Part shown: positions 1-5,968 of the stretch, piece after piece
How the letters are laid out: every line of letters begins with the position of its first letter
Numbering within the stretch: position 1 is the stretch's first letter
Origin: an uncultured Clostridium sp.
Lineage (GTDB): Bacteria; Bacillota; Clostridia; TANB77; CAG-508
Direction of reading: 5' to 3'
Assembly (NCBI GenBank): GCA_950059165.1
Contig: CATLUC010000049.1
Span: forward strand, 1 to 11,144
DNA: 11,144 nucleotides
Notes under the pieces: model-generated
Told to the model about the DNA's origin: nothing
Databases searched by the model: none
The model's input: the letters and a program-made list of their open reading frames with translations, nothing else
Made by a program: the position numbers and the translations under genes

Positions 1-61
1 GTATAGACAAATTTGAAAATTTGTTGTATTATATTTAAAATTTGAAAGGTGGTGATATTTT

Positions 62-202
62 ATAAAACAATTAGATTTGTTTTTTCTTACCTTTATTATT
101 TATCTTTTTACTACTTTGTATTCACTTTATACGTTTTTTGATATCATTTTTTTCCACAATAAACAAGGTGCTAAATTGAAAATCAAAAAAAATAATTTTT
201 AA
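62..202 (+). CDS. Small single-pass membrane peptide (46 aa), non-canonical ATA start
   Basis: The frame reads IKQLDLFFLTFIIYLFTTLY and onward, giving one hydrophobic segment (about residues 5-30) and a basic tail (KLKIKKNNF), so it is probably a single-pass inner-membrane peptide. A near-consensus ribosome binding site, AAAGGTGGTGAT at 45-56, lies 5 nt before ATA at 62; no ATG, GTG or TTG lies at a suitable distance, and the first TTG is at 77. It precedes the VirD4-type gene in the same direction and is probably part of the same operon. I do not recognise a family. The frame could be fortuitous in such AT-rich DNA; the strong binding site and the soluble basic tail after a clean membrane segment are the arguments for it. 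Confidence 0.4.
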   Translation: MKQLDLFFLTFIIYLFTTLYSLYTFFDIIFFHNKQGAKLKIKKNNF

Positions 203-256
203 TGGGTTGCTTTTCATTTCTATAGATGTTTTTATGGGATGAATTGTGATTTGAAG

Positions 257-264
257 AAAGGAGG
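257..264 (+). promoter_or_regulatory. Strong ribosome binding site that questions the VirD4 start
   Basis: AAAGGAGG lies 9 nt before ATT at 274, which is in frame with the VirD4-type gene and would add 11 residues (ISRYFKEFVFS) before Met at 307. This is the same spacing as AAAGGTGG to ATA at 62. A second, weaker site (AAGGAG, 289-294) lies 12 nt before ATG 307. No ATG, GTG or TTG lies between 265 and 306 in this frame. Confidence 0.5.
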
Positions 265-306
265 ATTTTAGCTATTTCTAGATATTTTAAGGAGTTTGTT
301 TTCTCT

Positions 307-1989
307 ATGGTTGTTTTTGCTGTTTGTAGTTATGTTACTTTTTCTTTGTTTTATTCTCTTTTTGATGCAAAGGAAGTTGTTATTTCTTATGGGTTTCATC
401 CTTTTGATATTTGTTCTCAAAATCCACAGTTATGGCATTTTATAAAAATTTCTTATGTATTTTGTTTTGCTTGTTCTGTTTTGGTGGGATGTCATGTTTT
501 TTATGTAAGAGTTTTAATGGTTTTTCCGTTTTTTTGTGGCTCTGATAAAAAGTTTGGTTCGAAATTACAAGTGGATTTTGTTTCAGGTTTAAATGGTTCT
601 TTGCATTTATTGGTTGGTAAGGATTTGCTTGGACATGAGATTTATATTCCTGAAGGTGGGCTTTATCAGAATTTTTTGGTTACTGGTACTATTGGTTCTG
701 GAAAGACTTCTAGTGCAATGTATCCTTTTACTAGGCAACTTATGGAGTTTAATTCTAAGAATTCGTCCGAAAAGATTGGTATGCTTATTTTGGATGTGAA
801 GGGGAATTATTGCTATCAGGTTCAAAAATATGCTAGAGATTTTGGATTGGAAGATGATGTAATTACTATTTCTTTGAATTCTGATACTTTTTATAATCCT
901 TTACATAAGCCTAATTTGAAACCTCAGTTTTTGGCTAATCGTTTGAAGTCTATTCTTTTGCTTTTTTCGGAGAATAATTCGGAGTCTTATTGGCTTGATA
1001 AGGCTGAAGAGGTTTTGACTGAGAGTATTAAGCTTTGTAGACTTTATAATGATAATTATGTTACGTTTTCTGAACTTCATAGGCTTGTTACTGATTCTAA
1101 TTATTATAAGGAAAAGGTTTGTGTTTTGCGTGATTTGTTTGTTTCTTCTAAGCTTACTCGTTCACAAATTTATGAATTGAATTCTAGTTTGAATTTTTTT
1201 CAGAAGGAGTTTGAGAATTTGGATGATAGGACTAAAGGTATTTTGGTTTCAGAGATTACTCGTATTACTAATGCTTTTGTTTCTGATTTTGATGTTATGT
1301 CTACGTTTTGTTCTCCTGTGCAAAAGCTTACTTTTTCTGGTTTTTCAGAGGTTATTCGTGATGGTAAGATTGTTGTTTTGGATATGAATGTTTCTGAGTA
1401 TAATGCTCTTTCTAAGATTGTTGCTGCTTATTTGAAGTTGGATTTTCAGACTGAGATTATGTCTAATTTGTCTAATTCTTGTGTTAGGACTACTGCTTTT
1501 ATTTGTGATGAGTATGATAAGTATGCAACTAGGTTGGATGGTGAGTTTTTTTCTATGAGTAGGGAGGCTAAGTGTATTAATATTGTGAGTACTCAGAGTT
1601 ATTCTTCTTTGAAGTCTACTTTAAAGGATGATGCTTTGCTTAAGGTTGTTACTCAGAATTTGATTAATAAGATTTGGTTTCGTACTGATGATGTTTTTAC
1701 TATTGAGGATGCTCAAAAGCAACTTGGTAAGGAGGACAAGGAACGTGTTACTAAGAGTATTTCTGAAAGTGCTAAGAAAACGCATTTTAGTTATGTTACT
1801 AATACTTTGAGTTCTGTGGATTCTAATATTTCTGAGACATTTAGTACTTCTTTGCAAAATGATTATAAGTTTGATACTAATTTTTTTACGCAGGGTTTGG
1901 AAACTTTTTTTGCTCTTGGTTTTTTGTCTGATGGAAATAGGATTTTTCCACCTCAAAAGTTGCAGATGTTACCTTATTTTAAAAATTAA
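307..1989 (+). CDS. VirD4/TraG-type conjugative coupling ATPase
   Basis: This is a type IV coupling protein: a membrane-anchored hexameric ATPase that brings the DNA-relaxase complex to the secretion channel. The N-terminus has two membrane segments (about residues 1-20 and 47-75). The cytoplasmic motor follows, with Walker A GTIGSGKT at 127-134, a conserved ILDVKGN at 161-167, Walker B FICDEYDK at 398-405 with the DE pair at 401-402, and an STQSY motif at 428-432 typical of TraG/VirD4. At 560 aa it has normal family length and no break. Start: ATG 307 has a weak site 12 nt upstream, while the best site (257-264) fits an ATT at 274, giving 571 aa. The pilin gene follows 51 nt downstream. Its 17 arginines use AGG 7, CGT 7, AGA 3 and CGG 0. 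No relaxase lies in the window, so the substrate is unknown. Confidence 0.9.
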   Translation: MVVFAVCSYVTFSLFYSLFDAKEVVISYGFHPFDICSQNPQLWHFIKISYVFCFACSVLVGCHVFYVRVLMVFPFFCGSDKKFGSKLQVDFVSGLNGSLHLLVGKDLLGHEIYIPEGGLYQNFLVTGTIGSGKTSSAMYPFTRQLMEFNSKNSSEKIGMLILDVKGNYCYQVQKYARDFGLEDDVITISLNSDTFYNPLHKPNLKPQFLANRLKSILLLFSENNSESYWLDKAEEVLTESIKLCRLYNDNYVTFSELHRLVTDSNYYKEKVCVLRDLFVSSKLTRSQIYELNSSLNFFQKEFENLDDRTKGILVSEITRITNAFVSDFDVMSTFCSPVQKLTFSGFSEVIRDGKIVVLDMNVSEYNALSKIVAAYLKLDFQTEIMSNLSNSCVRTTAFICDEYDKYATRLDGEFFSMSREAKCINIVSTQSYSSLKSTLKDDALLKVVTQNLINKIWFRTDDVFTIEDAQKQLGKEDKERVTKSISESAKKTHFSYVTNTLSSVDSNISETFSTSLQNDYKFDTNFFTQGLETFFALGFLSDGNRIFPPQKLQMLPYFKN

Positions 1990-2005
1990 GTTATTTATTG
2001 TAATT

Positions 2006-2026
2006 TAGGGCATTTTTGTTGCTCTA
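2006..2026 (+). other. Small RNA hairpin before the pilin ribosome binding site
   Basis: TAGGGCA (2006-2012) can pair with TGCTCTA (2020-2026) through one G-U pair around a 7-nt loop. It ends just before the AAAGGAG site (2029-2035) of the pilin gene. It might stabilise or expose that site, giving high pilin output from a polycistronic message. It is short, so confidence is low. Confidence 0.25.
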
Positions 2027-2040
2027 AGAAAGGAGTTTTT

Positions 2041-2367
2041 ATGAATAAAAAGGTTTTTTATATTATTTTTATGTTATGTTTTATATTTTTGAATGTTTTT
2101 TCTTCTTGGTGTTTTGCTTTTGGTGAGCCTCAAATTGTAAAGAAGATTACTTCTGCTTTTGATTCAATTAAGGATTGGCTTATTAAGATTGCTACTCCTG
2201 CTGCAGCCGTTGCTGTTGGTAGTGGTGTGTTTATGAAGAAATTTAGTTTTGGTGATGAAGAAAAGATTAGGACTGGAAAGAAGCTTATTAAAGGGTCTTT
2301 GTTTTCTTATGCTTTTATTTTAGCAGTTGATTTGATTTTGTCTGCTATTAAGTCACTTGTGGGTTAG
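2041..2367 (+). CDS. VirB2/TrbC-like (Maff2-type) pilin or channel subunit
   Basis: This 108-aa protein has a signal peptide (MNKKVFYIIFMLCFIFLNVF, likely cleaved near SSWCFA at about residue 27). A short amphipathic stretch and two hydrophobic helices follow (about residues 52-67, PAAAVAVGSGVFMKK, and 88-106), joined by a charged loop (FGDEEKIRTGKK). That is the layout of VirB2/TrbC-family pilins and of the small Maff2-type proteins found in Gram-positive conjugative elements. It would be the abundant membrane or pilus subunit of the transfer channel. The ATG has AAAGGAG 5 nt upstream. The stop TAG overlaps the binding site of the next gene, suggesting translational coupling. The position between VirD4-like and VirB6-like genes matches clostridial conjugation modules. 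The exact family (VirB2 or Maff2) is inferred from layout only. Confidence 0.7.
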   Translation: MNKKVFYIIFMLCFIFLNVFSSWCFAFGEPQIVKKITSAFDSIKDWLIKIATPAAAVAVGSGVFMKKFSFGDEEKIRTGKKLIKGSLFSYAFILAVDLILSAIKSLVG

Positions 2368-2377
2368 GAGGTTTTTT

Positions 2378-3260
2378 TTGGATAGTTCTACTGATATTAC
2401 ACAAACTATTATTAATACGATTAATTCTATTTTTGAGATGCTGTTTAGTTCTATTGATAATAATCTTTATTCTATATTGGATGACATAACTTTTATTAAT
2501 TCCGATATTTTGCAGGATAAGAATTTTGAGAGTTTATTTGGTACTTCTAGTGCTAATGGTATTTTGCTTATTGCTAATTCCTTTTTGCTTGGTTTTATTT
2601 TGTATTATTCTGTAAGGTATTTGATGGCTCATTTTACTTATACTCAGACAGAGTCTCCTTTTAGTTTTTTGATTAAGTTTGTTTTGTTTGGTGTTTGTAT
2701 GAATTTTTCGTTTTTTATTGTTAATTTTATTGTTGACATAAATTCGAATGTTTCTTTGGCTATTTGTGAGTTGGGGAAAGATTTATTTGGTAAGGATATT
2801 TGTTTTTCTGAGCTTATTTCTACTATTAATAGTAATATTGCTATTGATTCGAATTCGCTTAATATTTTTTCTTTGGATGGTTTAATTAAGGGACGGTTTA
2901 AGTGTTTCGCTTTTGAATTTGGTGTTTTCGTATTCGCTTCGCTATATTTTTGTTAAGGTTTTTGTGCTTCTTTCTCCTTTTGCGATTTTGTCTTTGACTT
3001 TGGATAAAACGAGTTGGTTTTTTAAGGCTTGGTTTCGTAATTTGTTTTCTCTTTTGTTTATTCAAATTGTTGTTGCTCTTGTTTTGCTGATTCTGTTTTC
3101 TATGGATTATTCTTCTAGTAATTTGTTACTTAAGTTTGTTTATGTTGGTGGTATTTATGCTTTGATTAAAACGAATTCTCTTGTTCGCGATTTTATTGGT
3201 GGTGTTTCCACAGAAGTTTCACAGTCTGTGAAAAACTTTGCTCAGTTTAGGGCTCATTAG
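2378..3260 (+). CDS. VirB6/TrbL-like polytopic channel protein, needs a +1 frameshift at CGG 2894
   Basis: This is a multi-spanning inner-membrane protein of the type IV secretion channel. Translation starts at TTG 2378, 6 nt after AGGAGG (2366-2371). Frame one runs to a stop at 2954-2956. Frame two is open from 2886 to the stop at 3258-3260. Skipping C2894 joins them into 293 aa: 172 residues ending DGLIKG, then GLSVSLLNLVFSYSLRYIFV. The second half (SLRYIFVKVFVLLSPFA, then an aromatic W/F segment and TM helices) continues the VirB6-like fold, while frame one past the site gives a short tail ending in YFC. The only in-frame CGG in the gene is at the break. It could be a programmed +1 shift, a real frameshift mutation or a sequencing error. 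Without the shift the product would be 192 aa and lack the last membrane helices. Confidence 0.7.
2889..2902 (+). other. Candidate +1 frameshift site (GGA-CGG-T) in the VirB6-like gene
   Basis: Frame one reads AAG GGA CGG TTT AAG. Frame two, open downstream, reads GGT TTA AGT GTT. Reading GGT (2895-2897) instead of CGG (2894-2896) shifts +1 and yields KG-G-LSVSLLNL. The possible window for the shift is 2886-2956, so the exact codon is inferred by analogy with the loader site at 5481, not forced by this gene alone. Confidence 0.5.
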
Positions 3261-3266
3261 TTGTTG

Positions 3267-3345
3267 TTTTATACTAGATATGAATGTTTATTTAATGTTA
3301 TGAATTATGTTGCTTTTATTTTTTTAGTTGGAAAGAGGTGATATT
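3267..3345 (+). repeat. Leader of the VirB3-like gene, similar to the leader at 4811-4883
   Basis: The segment begins TATACTAGATATGAAT and ends TTTTAGTTGGAAAGAGG before the TTG start at 3346. The leader of the helicase loader begins TATACTAGATGATGAAT and ends GCTAGTTGGAAAGG. The shared blocks are about 16 nt and 13 nt, in the same order and at similar distance from the start codon. TATACT could be an internal -10 element, but no good -35 is visible. Confidence 0.35.
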
Positions 3346-3627
3346 TTGAAGTTTGTTTTTCCTCAGAATTATGATTTTAAGAATAAGCTTTTTGGTGTTG
3401 TTGATTATTCTACTGCTTTTGTTATTTTGCTTTGGTGTGCTTTTGTGTTTTTGCTTGTTAATTTGTTTTTGAGTAACTTGAGTGTTAAGGTTTTTGTTTT
3501 TGTTGTTTTGTGTTTTCCTTTGTTACTTTTTAGCTTTGTTGGATTTAATGGTGAGAATATTGTTTATGTGTTTTCTTATTTGTTTCAATTTGTTGTAAGA
3601 CCTAAGTTATTTGTTTACAGAAAATAG
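3346..3627 (+). CDS. VirB3/PrgI-like type IV secretion membrane protein
   Basis: This 93-aa protein begins MKFVFPQNYDFKNKLFGVVD, has two adjacent membrane helices (about residues 19-43 and 47-64), and ends VVRPKLFVYRK. A short cytoplasmic N-terminus, a helical hairpin and a basic C-terminus ending in an RK-type motif are the layout of VirB3/PrgI-family proteins. These normally work with the VirB4 ATPase, whose gene usually comes next. Here no VirB4 gene follows: the operon stops at a long inverted repeat. TTG 3346 is chosen over the in-frame TTG 3328 because AAAGAGGTGAT (3332-3341) lies directly upstream of it. The family call rests on size, topology and operon position and is moderately sure. 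Confidence 0.65.
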   Translation: MKFVFPQNYDFKNKLFGVVDYSTAFVILLWCAFVFLLVNLFLSNLSVKVFVFVVLCFPLLLFSFVGFNGENIVYVFSYLFQFVVRPKLFVYRK

Positions 3628-3654
3628 AGCTTATATATTTCCCTTAAGGTTTGA

Positions 3655-3744
3655 TTTTTTCAAACTTATATATCTTGGTTATAGATGTTTAAATAAATGA
3701 AAGATTTTGTGCATCTATAACCAAGATATATAAGTTTGAAAAAA
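3655..3744. repeat. Perfect 33-bp inverted repeat with 24-nt spacer
   Basis: Left arm 3655-3687 (starting TTTTTTCAAAC, ending TATAGATG) is the exact reverse complement of right arm 3712-3744 (starting CATCTATA, ending GTTTGAAAAAA). The spacer is 3688-3711. It lies between the end of the T4SS operon (3627) and the promoter of the DnaD-like gene. It is not a standard intrinsic terminator because the T-run precedes and the A-run follows the stem on the + strand. As RNA it would be a long duplex and possible RNase III substrate. It could instead mark an element end, a small MITE-like insertion or a single-strand origin. Two similar stretches flank it in direct orientation: CTTATATATTTCCCTT (3630-3645) and CTTATAAATCCCTT (3757-3770). 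Confidence 0.9.
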
Positions 3745-3768
3745 GTCGAAAATTAACTTATAAATCCC

Positions 3769-3797
3769 TTGAAAAAAATATTAAATAAAGTTATAAT
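3769..3797 (+). promoter_or_regulatory. Sigma-A-type promoter of the DnaD-like gene
   Basis: TTGAAA (3769-3774), a 17-bp spacer, then TATAAT (3792-3797). Predicted transcription start is near 3804, about 28 nt before ATG 3832. It begins 24 nt after the inverted repeat, so the primosome pair is transcribed independently of the T4SS operon. Confidence 0.75.
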
Positions 3798-3831
3798 CTG
3801 TACAATAAGAATATATTTTTTGGGGGATAAT

Positions 3832-4809
3832 ATGAAAATAGAACAAAAAGAGAAATCAATGTTATTTTCTGCGACGACTATTCCAGATATTTTCTTTTCT
3901 GAATATTTATCGACTTTACCAGGTGATTATTTGAAGATGTATTTGTATATTGCCTTTTTGTCTAAGTATGGGAAAGATATTAAGTTGAATGATTTGTCTA
4001 AAAAGTTGAACATTCCATTGAAGGTTATTAATGATGGTATGAAGTTTTTGGAAGATAATAATTTGATTTTGAAGAAGGTGGATGGATATATTATTGTGGA
4101 TTTGCAGGAGGCTACTCTTGCTAGTTTGTATACTCCTAATTTGACAATGTCTAAGGAAAAGGTTGAACAGACTGCTAAGAATAAGTCAAGGGCAAAGGCT
4201 ATTGAGCATATTAATAATATGTATTTCCAAGGTATTATGGGACCTTCTTGGTATAGTGATATTGATTTGTGGTTTACAAAATATGAGTTTGATGAGCAGG
4301 TTATGATTGCTTTGTTTGATTATTGTTATAATCGTAATGCTATGCATCGTAATTATGTTCAGACTGTGGCTGAGGCTTGGGCAACTAATAGGGTTAAGAC
4401 TTGGTCTGATTTGGATATGTATTATGAAAAACAGGAAAGCTTAAATAAGTTTAAGAAGACTATTTCTAAGAAGCTTGGAAAGTATAATGGATTGACACAA
4501 TATGAGGAGGCTTATATTGAAAACTGGGTTATGAATTTTGGTTATGATATGAGTATTATTGAGATTGCTTTGAAACGTACTACTTTGAAACAAAATCCTA
4601 CTTTTGAGTATATTAATAATCTTATTACTGATTGGCATGATAGAAATTTGAATACTCCTGCTGAGGTTCAAGCTTTTTTAGAGCAACGTAAAAAACAAGA
4701 AAAGGCTACTAAGGAGCTTAAAGCTAAGTCTTCTAAAGTTTCTTCTTCTAATTATGAGCAAAGAAATTATGATAATTTGGACTTTTTGTATGCTAATCAA
4801 ACACCTTAA
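3832..4809 (+). CDS. DnaD-like primosome protein with two DnaD domains
   Basis: This 325-aa replication initiation protein helps load the replicative helicase in Bacillota. Residues about 15-90 form a winged-helix-like N-terminal domain. Two DnaD/DnaB-type helical domains follow, each ending in the YxxxΦxxxW motif: YVQTVAEAW at 175-183 and YINNLITDW at 260-268. The C-terminus (about 281-325) is charged and low-complexity (QRKKQEKATKELKAKSSK), a likely disordered DNA-binding tail. ATG 3832 is chosen because it lies just downstream of GGGGGAT and the promoter; the upstream TTG at 3769 is the -35 box. It is followed 74 nt later by the helicase loader, the usual clostridial chromosomal pairing, which argues for a host gene. 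Codon use matches the neighbouring + strand genes apart from an A-rich first 10 codons. Confidence 0.85.
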   Translation: MKIEQKEKSMLFSATTIPDIFFSEYLSTLPGDYLKMYLYIAFLSKYGKDIKLNDLSKKLNIPLKVINDGMKFLEDNNLILKKVDGYIIVDLQEATLASLYTPNLTMSKEKVEQTAKNKSRAKAIEHINNMYFQGIMGPSWYSDIDLWFTKYEFDEQVMIALFDYCYNRNAMHRNYVQTVAEAWATNRVKTWSDLDMYYEKQESLNKFKKTISKKLGKYNGLTQYEEAYIENWVMNFGYDMSIIEIALKRTTLKQNPTFEYINNLITDWHDRNLNTPAEVQAFLEQRKKQEKATKELKAKSSKVSSSNYEQRNYDNLDFLYANQTP

Positions 4810-4810
4810 G

Positions 4811-4883
4811 TTATTATACTAGATGATGAATAGGGTATATTTATTGTTTGCTTTTAGCATGCTAGTTGGAAAGGAATGTTTTT
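4811..4883 (+). repeat. Leader of the helicase loader, similar to the leader at 3267-3345
   Basis: This is the second copy of the shared leader blocks: TATACTAGATGATGAAT near the start and AGTTGGAAAGG at the ribosome binding site. It also holds the 10-bp palindrome TAGCATGCTA (4856-4865). It lies between two genes that are probably cotranscribed, so an internal promoter or RNA-processing signal is possible but unproven. Confidence 0.35.
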
Positions 4884-5886
4884 ATGGCTAATGAGGTTTT
4901 GAATTCTTTATTAAAAGAATATGAACAAAAAAAGTTAATGGCTGAGCTGGACTTGGAAAAGAGGAAGATAGAGCTGTATCAAAGGATTCCTAAGTTACAA
5001 GAAATTGAGGACGATTTAAATGGTTTTGCTATTCTTACGGCTAAAGATGTTTTGTTACATAATTTAACTTCTTTGGATGGGTTGAATAGAAAGATTGAAG
5101 AACTTAAGTATGAAAAGGCTTGTATTTTGCATGATGCTGGTTTTTCTAGTGATTATTTACGTCCTAATTATGAGTGCTCTATTTGTAATGATACTGGTTA
5201 TGTTTCTAAAGATGATGATAGGACTATTATGTGTAGTTGCTTAAGACAAAAATTGCTTGATGTGTCTTTTAATAAGTCGAATATGTCTAATTTGGATAAG
5301 GAAAATTTTGATACTTTTAATGAGTCTTTGTTTTCTGATGATGTAGATGTTTCTAAATATCATTTTAATATTTCTCCTAGACAGAATATAGTAAATATTA
5401 GACAGAAATGTTTGGAATTTGTTCAAAATTTTGATGACCCTAATGCTAGGAATTTGTTGTTTTCAGGTAATGTAGGTTTACGGTAAGACTTTTATGTCAA
5501 ATTGTATTGCTTCAGAATTGCTAAAGGCTGGTAAGACTGTTCTTTATCAAACAGCTCCTGTTTTGCTTGAGAGTGTTATTGATTATAAGTTTAATAGACA
5601 AAAGGCTTTTGTTGATAATATTTATGATTCTGTTTTGAATGTTGATTTACTTATTATTGATGATTTGGGTACAGAGAGTTTGAATAGTATGAAGCTTAGT
5701 GAATTGTTTACTATTTTGAATACTAGGATTTTGAATTTGAATAATAGGTCTACTAAGACTATTATTTCTACTAATTTGGGTATTAAGGATATTTTTAATC
5801 ATTATGAGGAACGTATTGGCTCTAGAATTGCTGGATATTATGATATTTATTGTTTTTTTGGCAATGATTTGAGGTTGAAAAAATAA
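4884..5886 (+). CDS. dnaC: DnaC/DnaI-like helicase loader ATPase, needs a +1 frameshift at CGG 5481
   Basis: This AAA+ ATPase loads the replicative helicase with the DnaD-like protein upstream. Frame one (ATG 4884, preceded by GGAAAGG) has an N-terminal coiled region and a Cys4 zinc module (C98, C101, C117, C119), then reaches GNVGLR and stops at 5484-5486. Frame two contains the rest of the ATPase: GKTFMSN, Walker B LLIIDDLGTE (about 255-264), a sensor ISTNL and a normal C-terminus to 5886. Skipping C5481 joins them into 333 aa with an exact P-loop GNVGLGKT (195-202). The shift must fall within 5476-5486, and only reading GGT as Gly keeps the P-loop. Without the shift, a 200-aa protein lacking the ATPase would be made. 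Everything else is intact, so decay is less likely than recoding or a sequencing error. Confidence 0.8.
5475..5487 (+). other. Candidate +1 frameshift site (TTA-CGG-T) inside the loader P-loop
   Basis: Frame one is GGT TTA CGG TAA. The frame that continues the ATPase is GGT AAG ACT. The downstream frame is closed by TAG at 5473-5475, so the ribosome must change frame within about 10 nt. Reading CGG and skipping the next T would give GLRKT and destroy the P-loop; skipping C gives GLGKT. Confidence 0.65.
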
Positions 5887-5901
5887 GGCTTTTTGTAGTT
5901 T

Positions 5902-5931
5902 AAAACCAACTTGAAAATTCAAGTTGGTTTT
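5902..5931. terminator. Bidirectional intrinsic terminator between the loader and gyrA
   Basis: AAAACCAACTTG (5902-5913) pairs exactly with CAAGTTGGTTTT (5920-5931) around AAAATT. It has A-run and T-run on opposite sides, so it can end transcription from both convergent genes. It lies 15 nt after the loader stop and 37 nt beyond the gyrA stop. Confidence 0.85.
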
Positions 5932-5968
5932 GTTGCTTTTTTATATGTAATACCTTTTTTACGATTTA

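Noticed and set aside
2357..2380. Upstream TTG starts at 2357, 3328, 3769 and 4866 for the VirB6-like, VirB3-like, DnaD-like and loader genes
   Set aside because: In each case a good ribosome binding site points to a later in-frame start (2378, 3346, 3832, 4884). The 3769 TTG is a promoter -35 box.
3655..3744. The inverted repeat as an ordinary intrinsic terminator of the T4SS operon
   Set aside because: The T-run lies before and the A-run after the stem on +, and no T-tract follows. It may still block or process RNA, but not by the standard mechanism.
4856..4865. Palindrome TAGCATGCTA as an operator
   Set aside because: It is a single 10-bp palindrome with no second copy and no regulator nearby; it may be chance.
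5031..5045. CGG in ACGGCT of the loader gene and in two TCGGAG runs of the VirD4-like gene (967-984) as further frameshift sites
   Set aside because: These CGG triplets are out of frame (ACG GCT, TCG GAG), and the reading frame continues normally.
5481..5486. Stop-codon-driven +1 shift like that of prfB at the TAA after CGG in the loader
   Set aside because: Shifting at the stop would leave Arg in place of the P-loop Gly (GLRKT), and the VirB6-like site has no stop next to its CGG.
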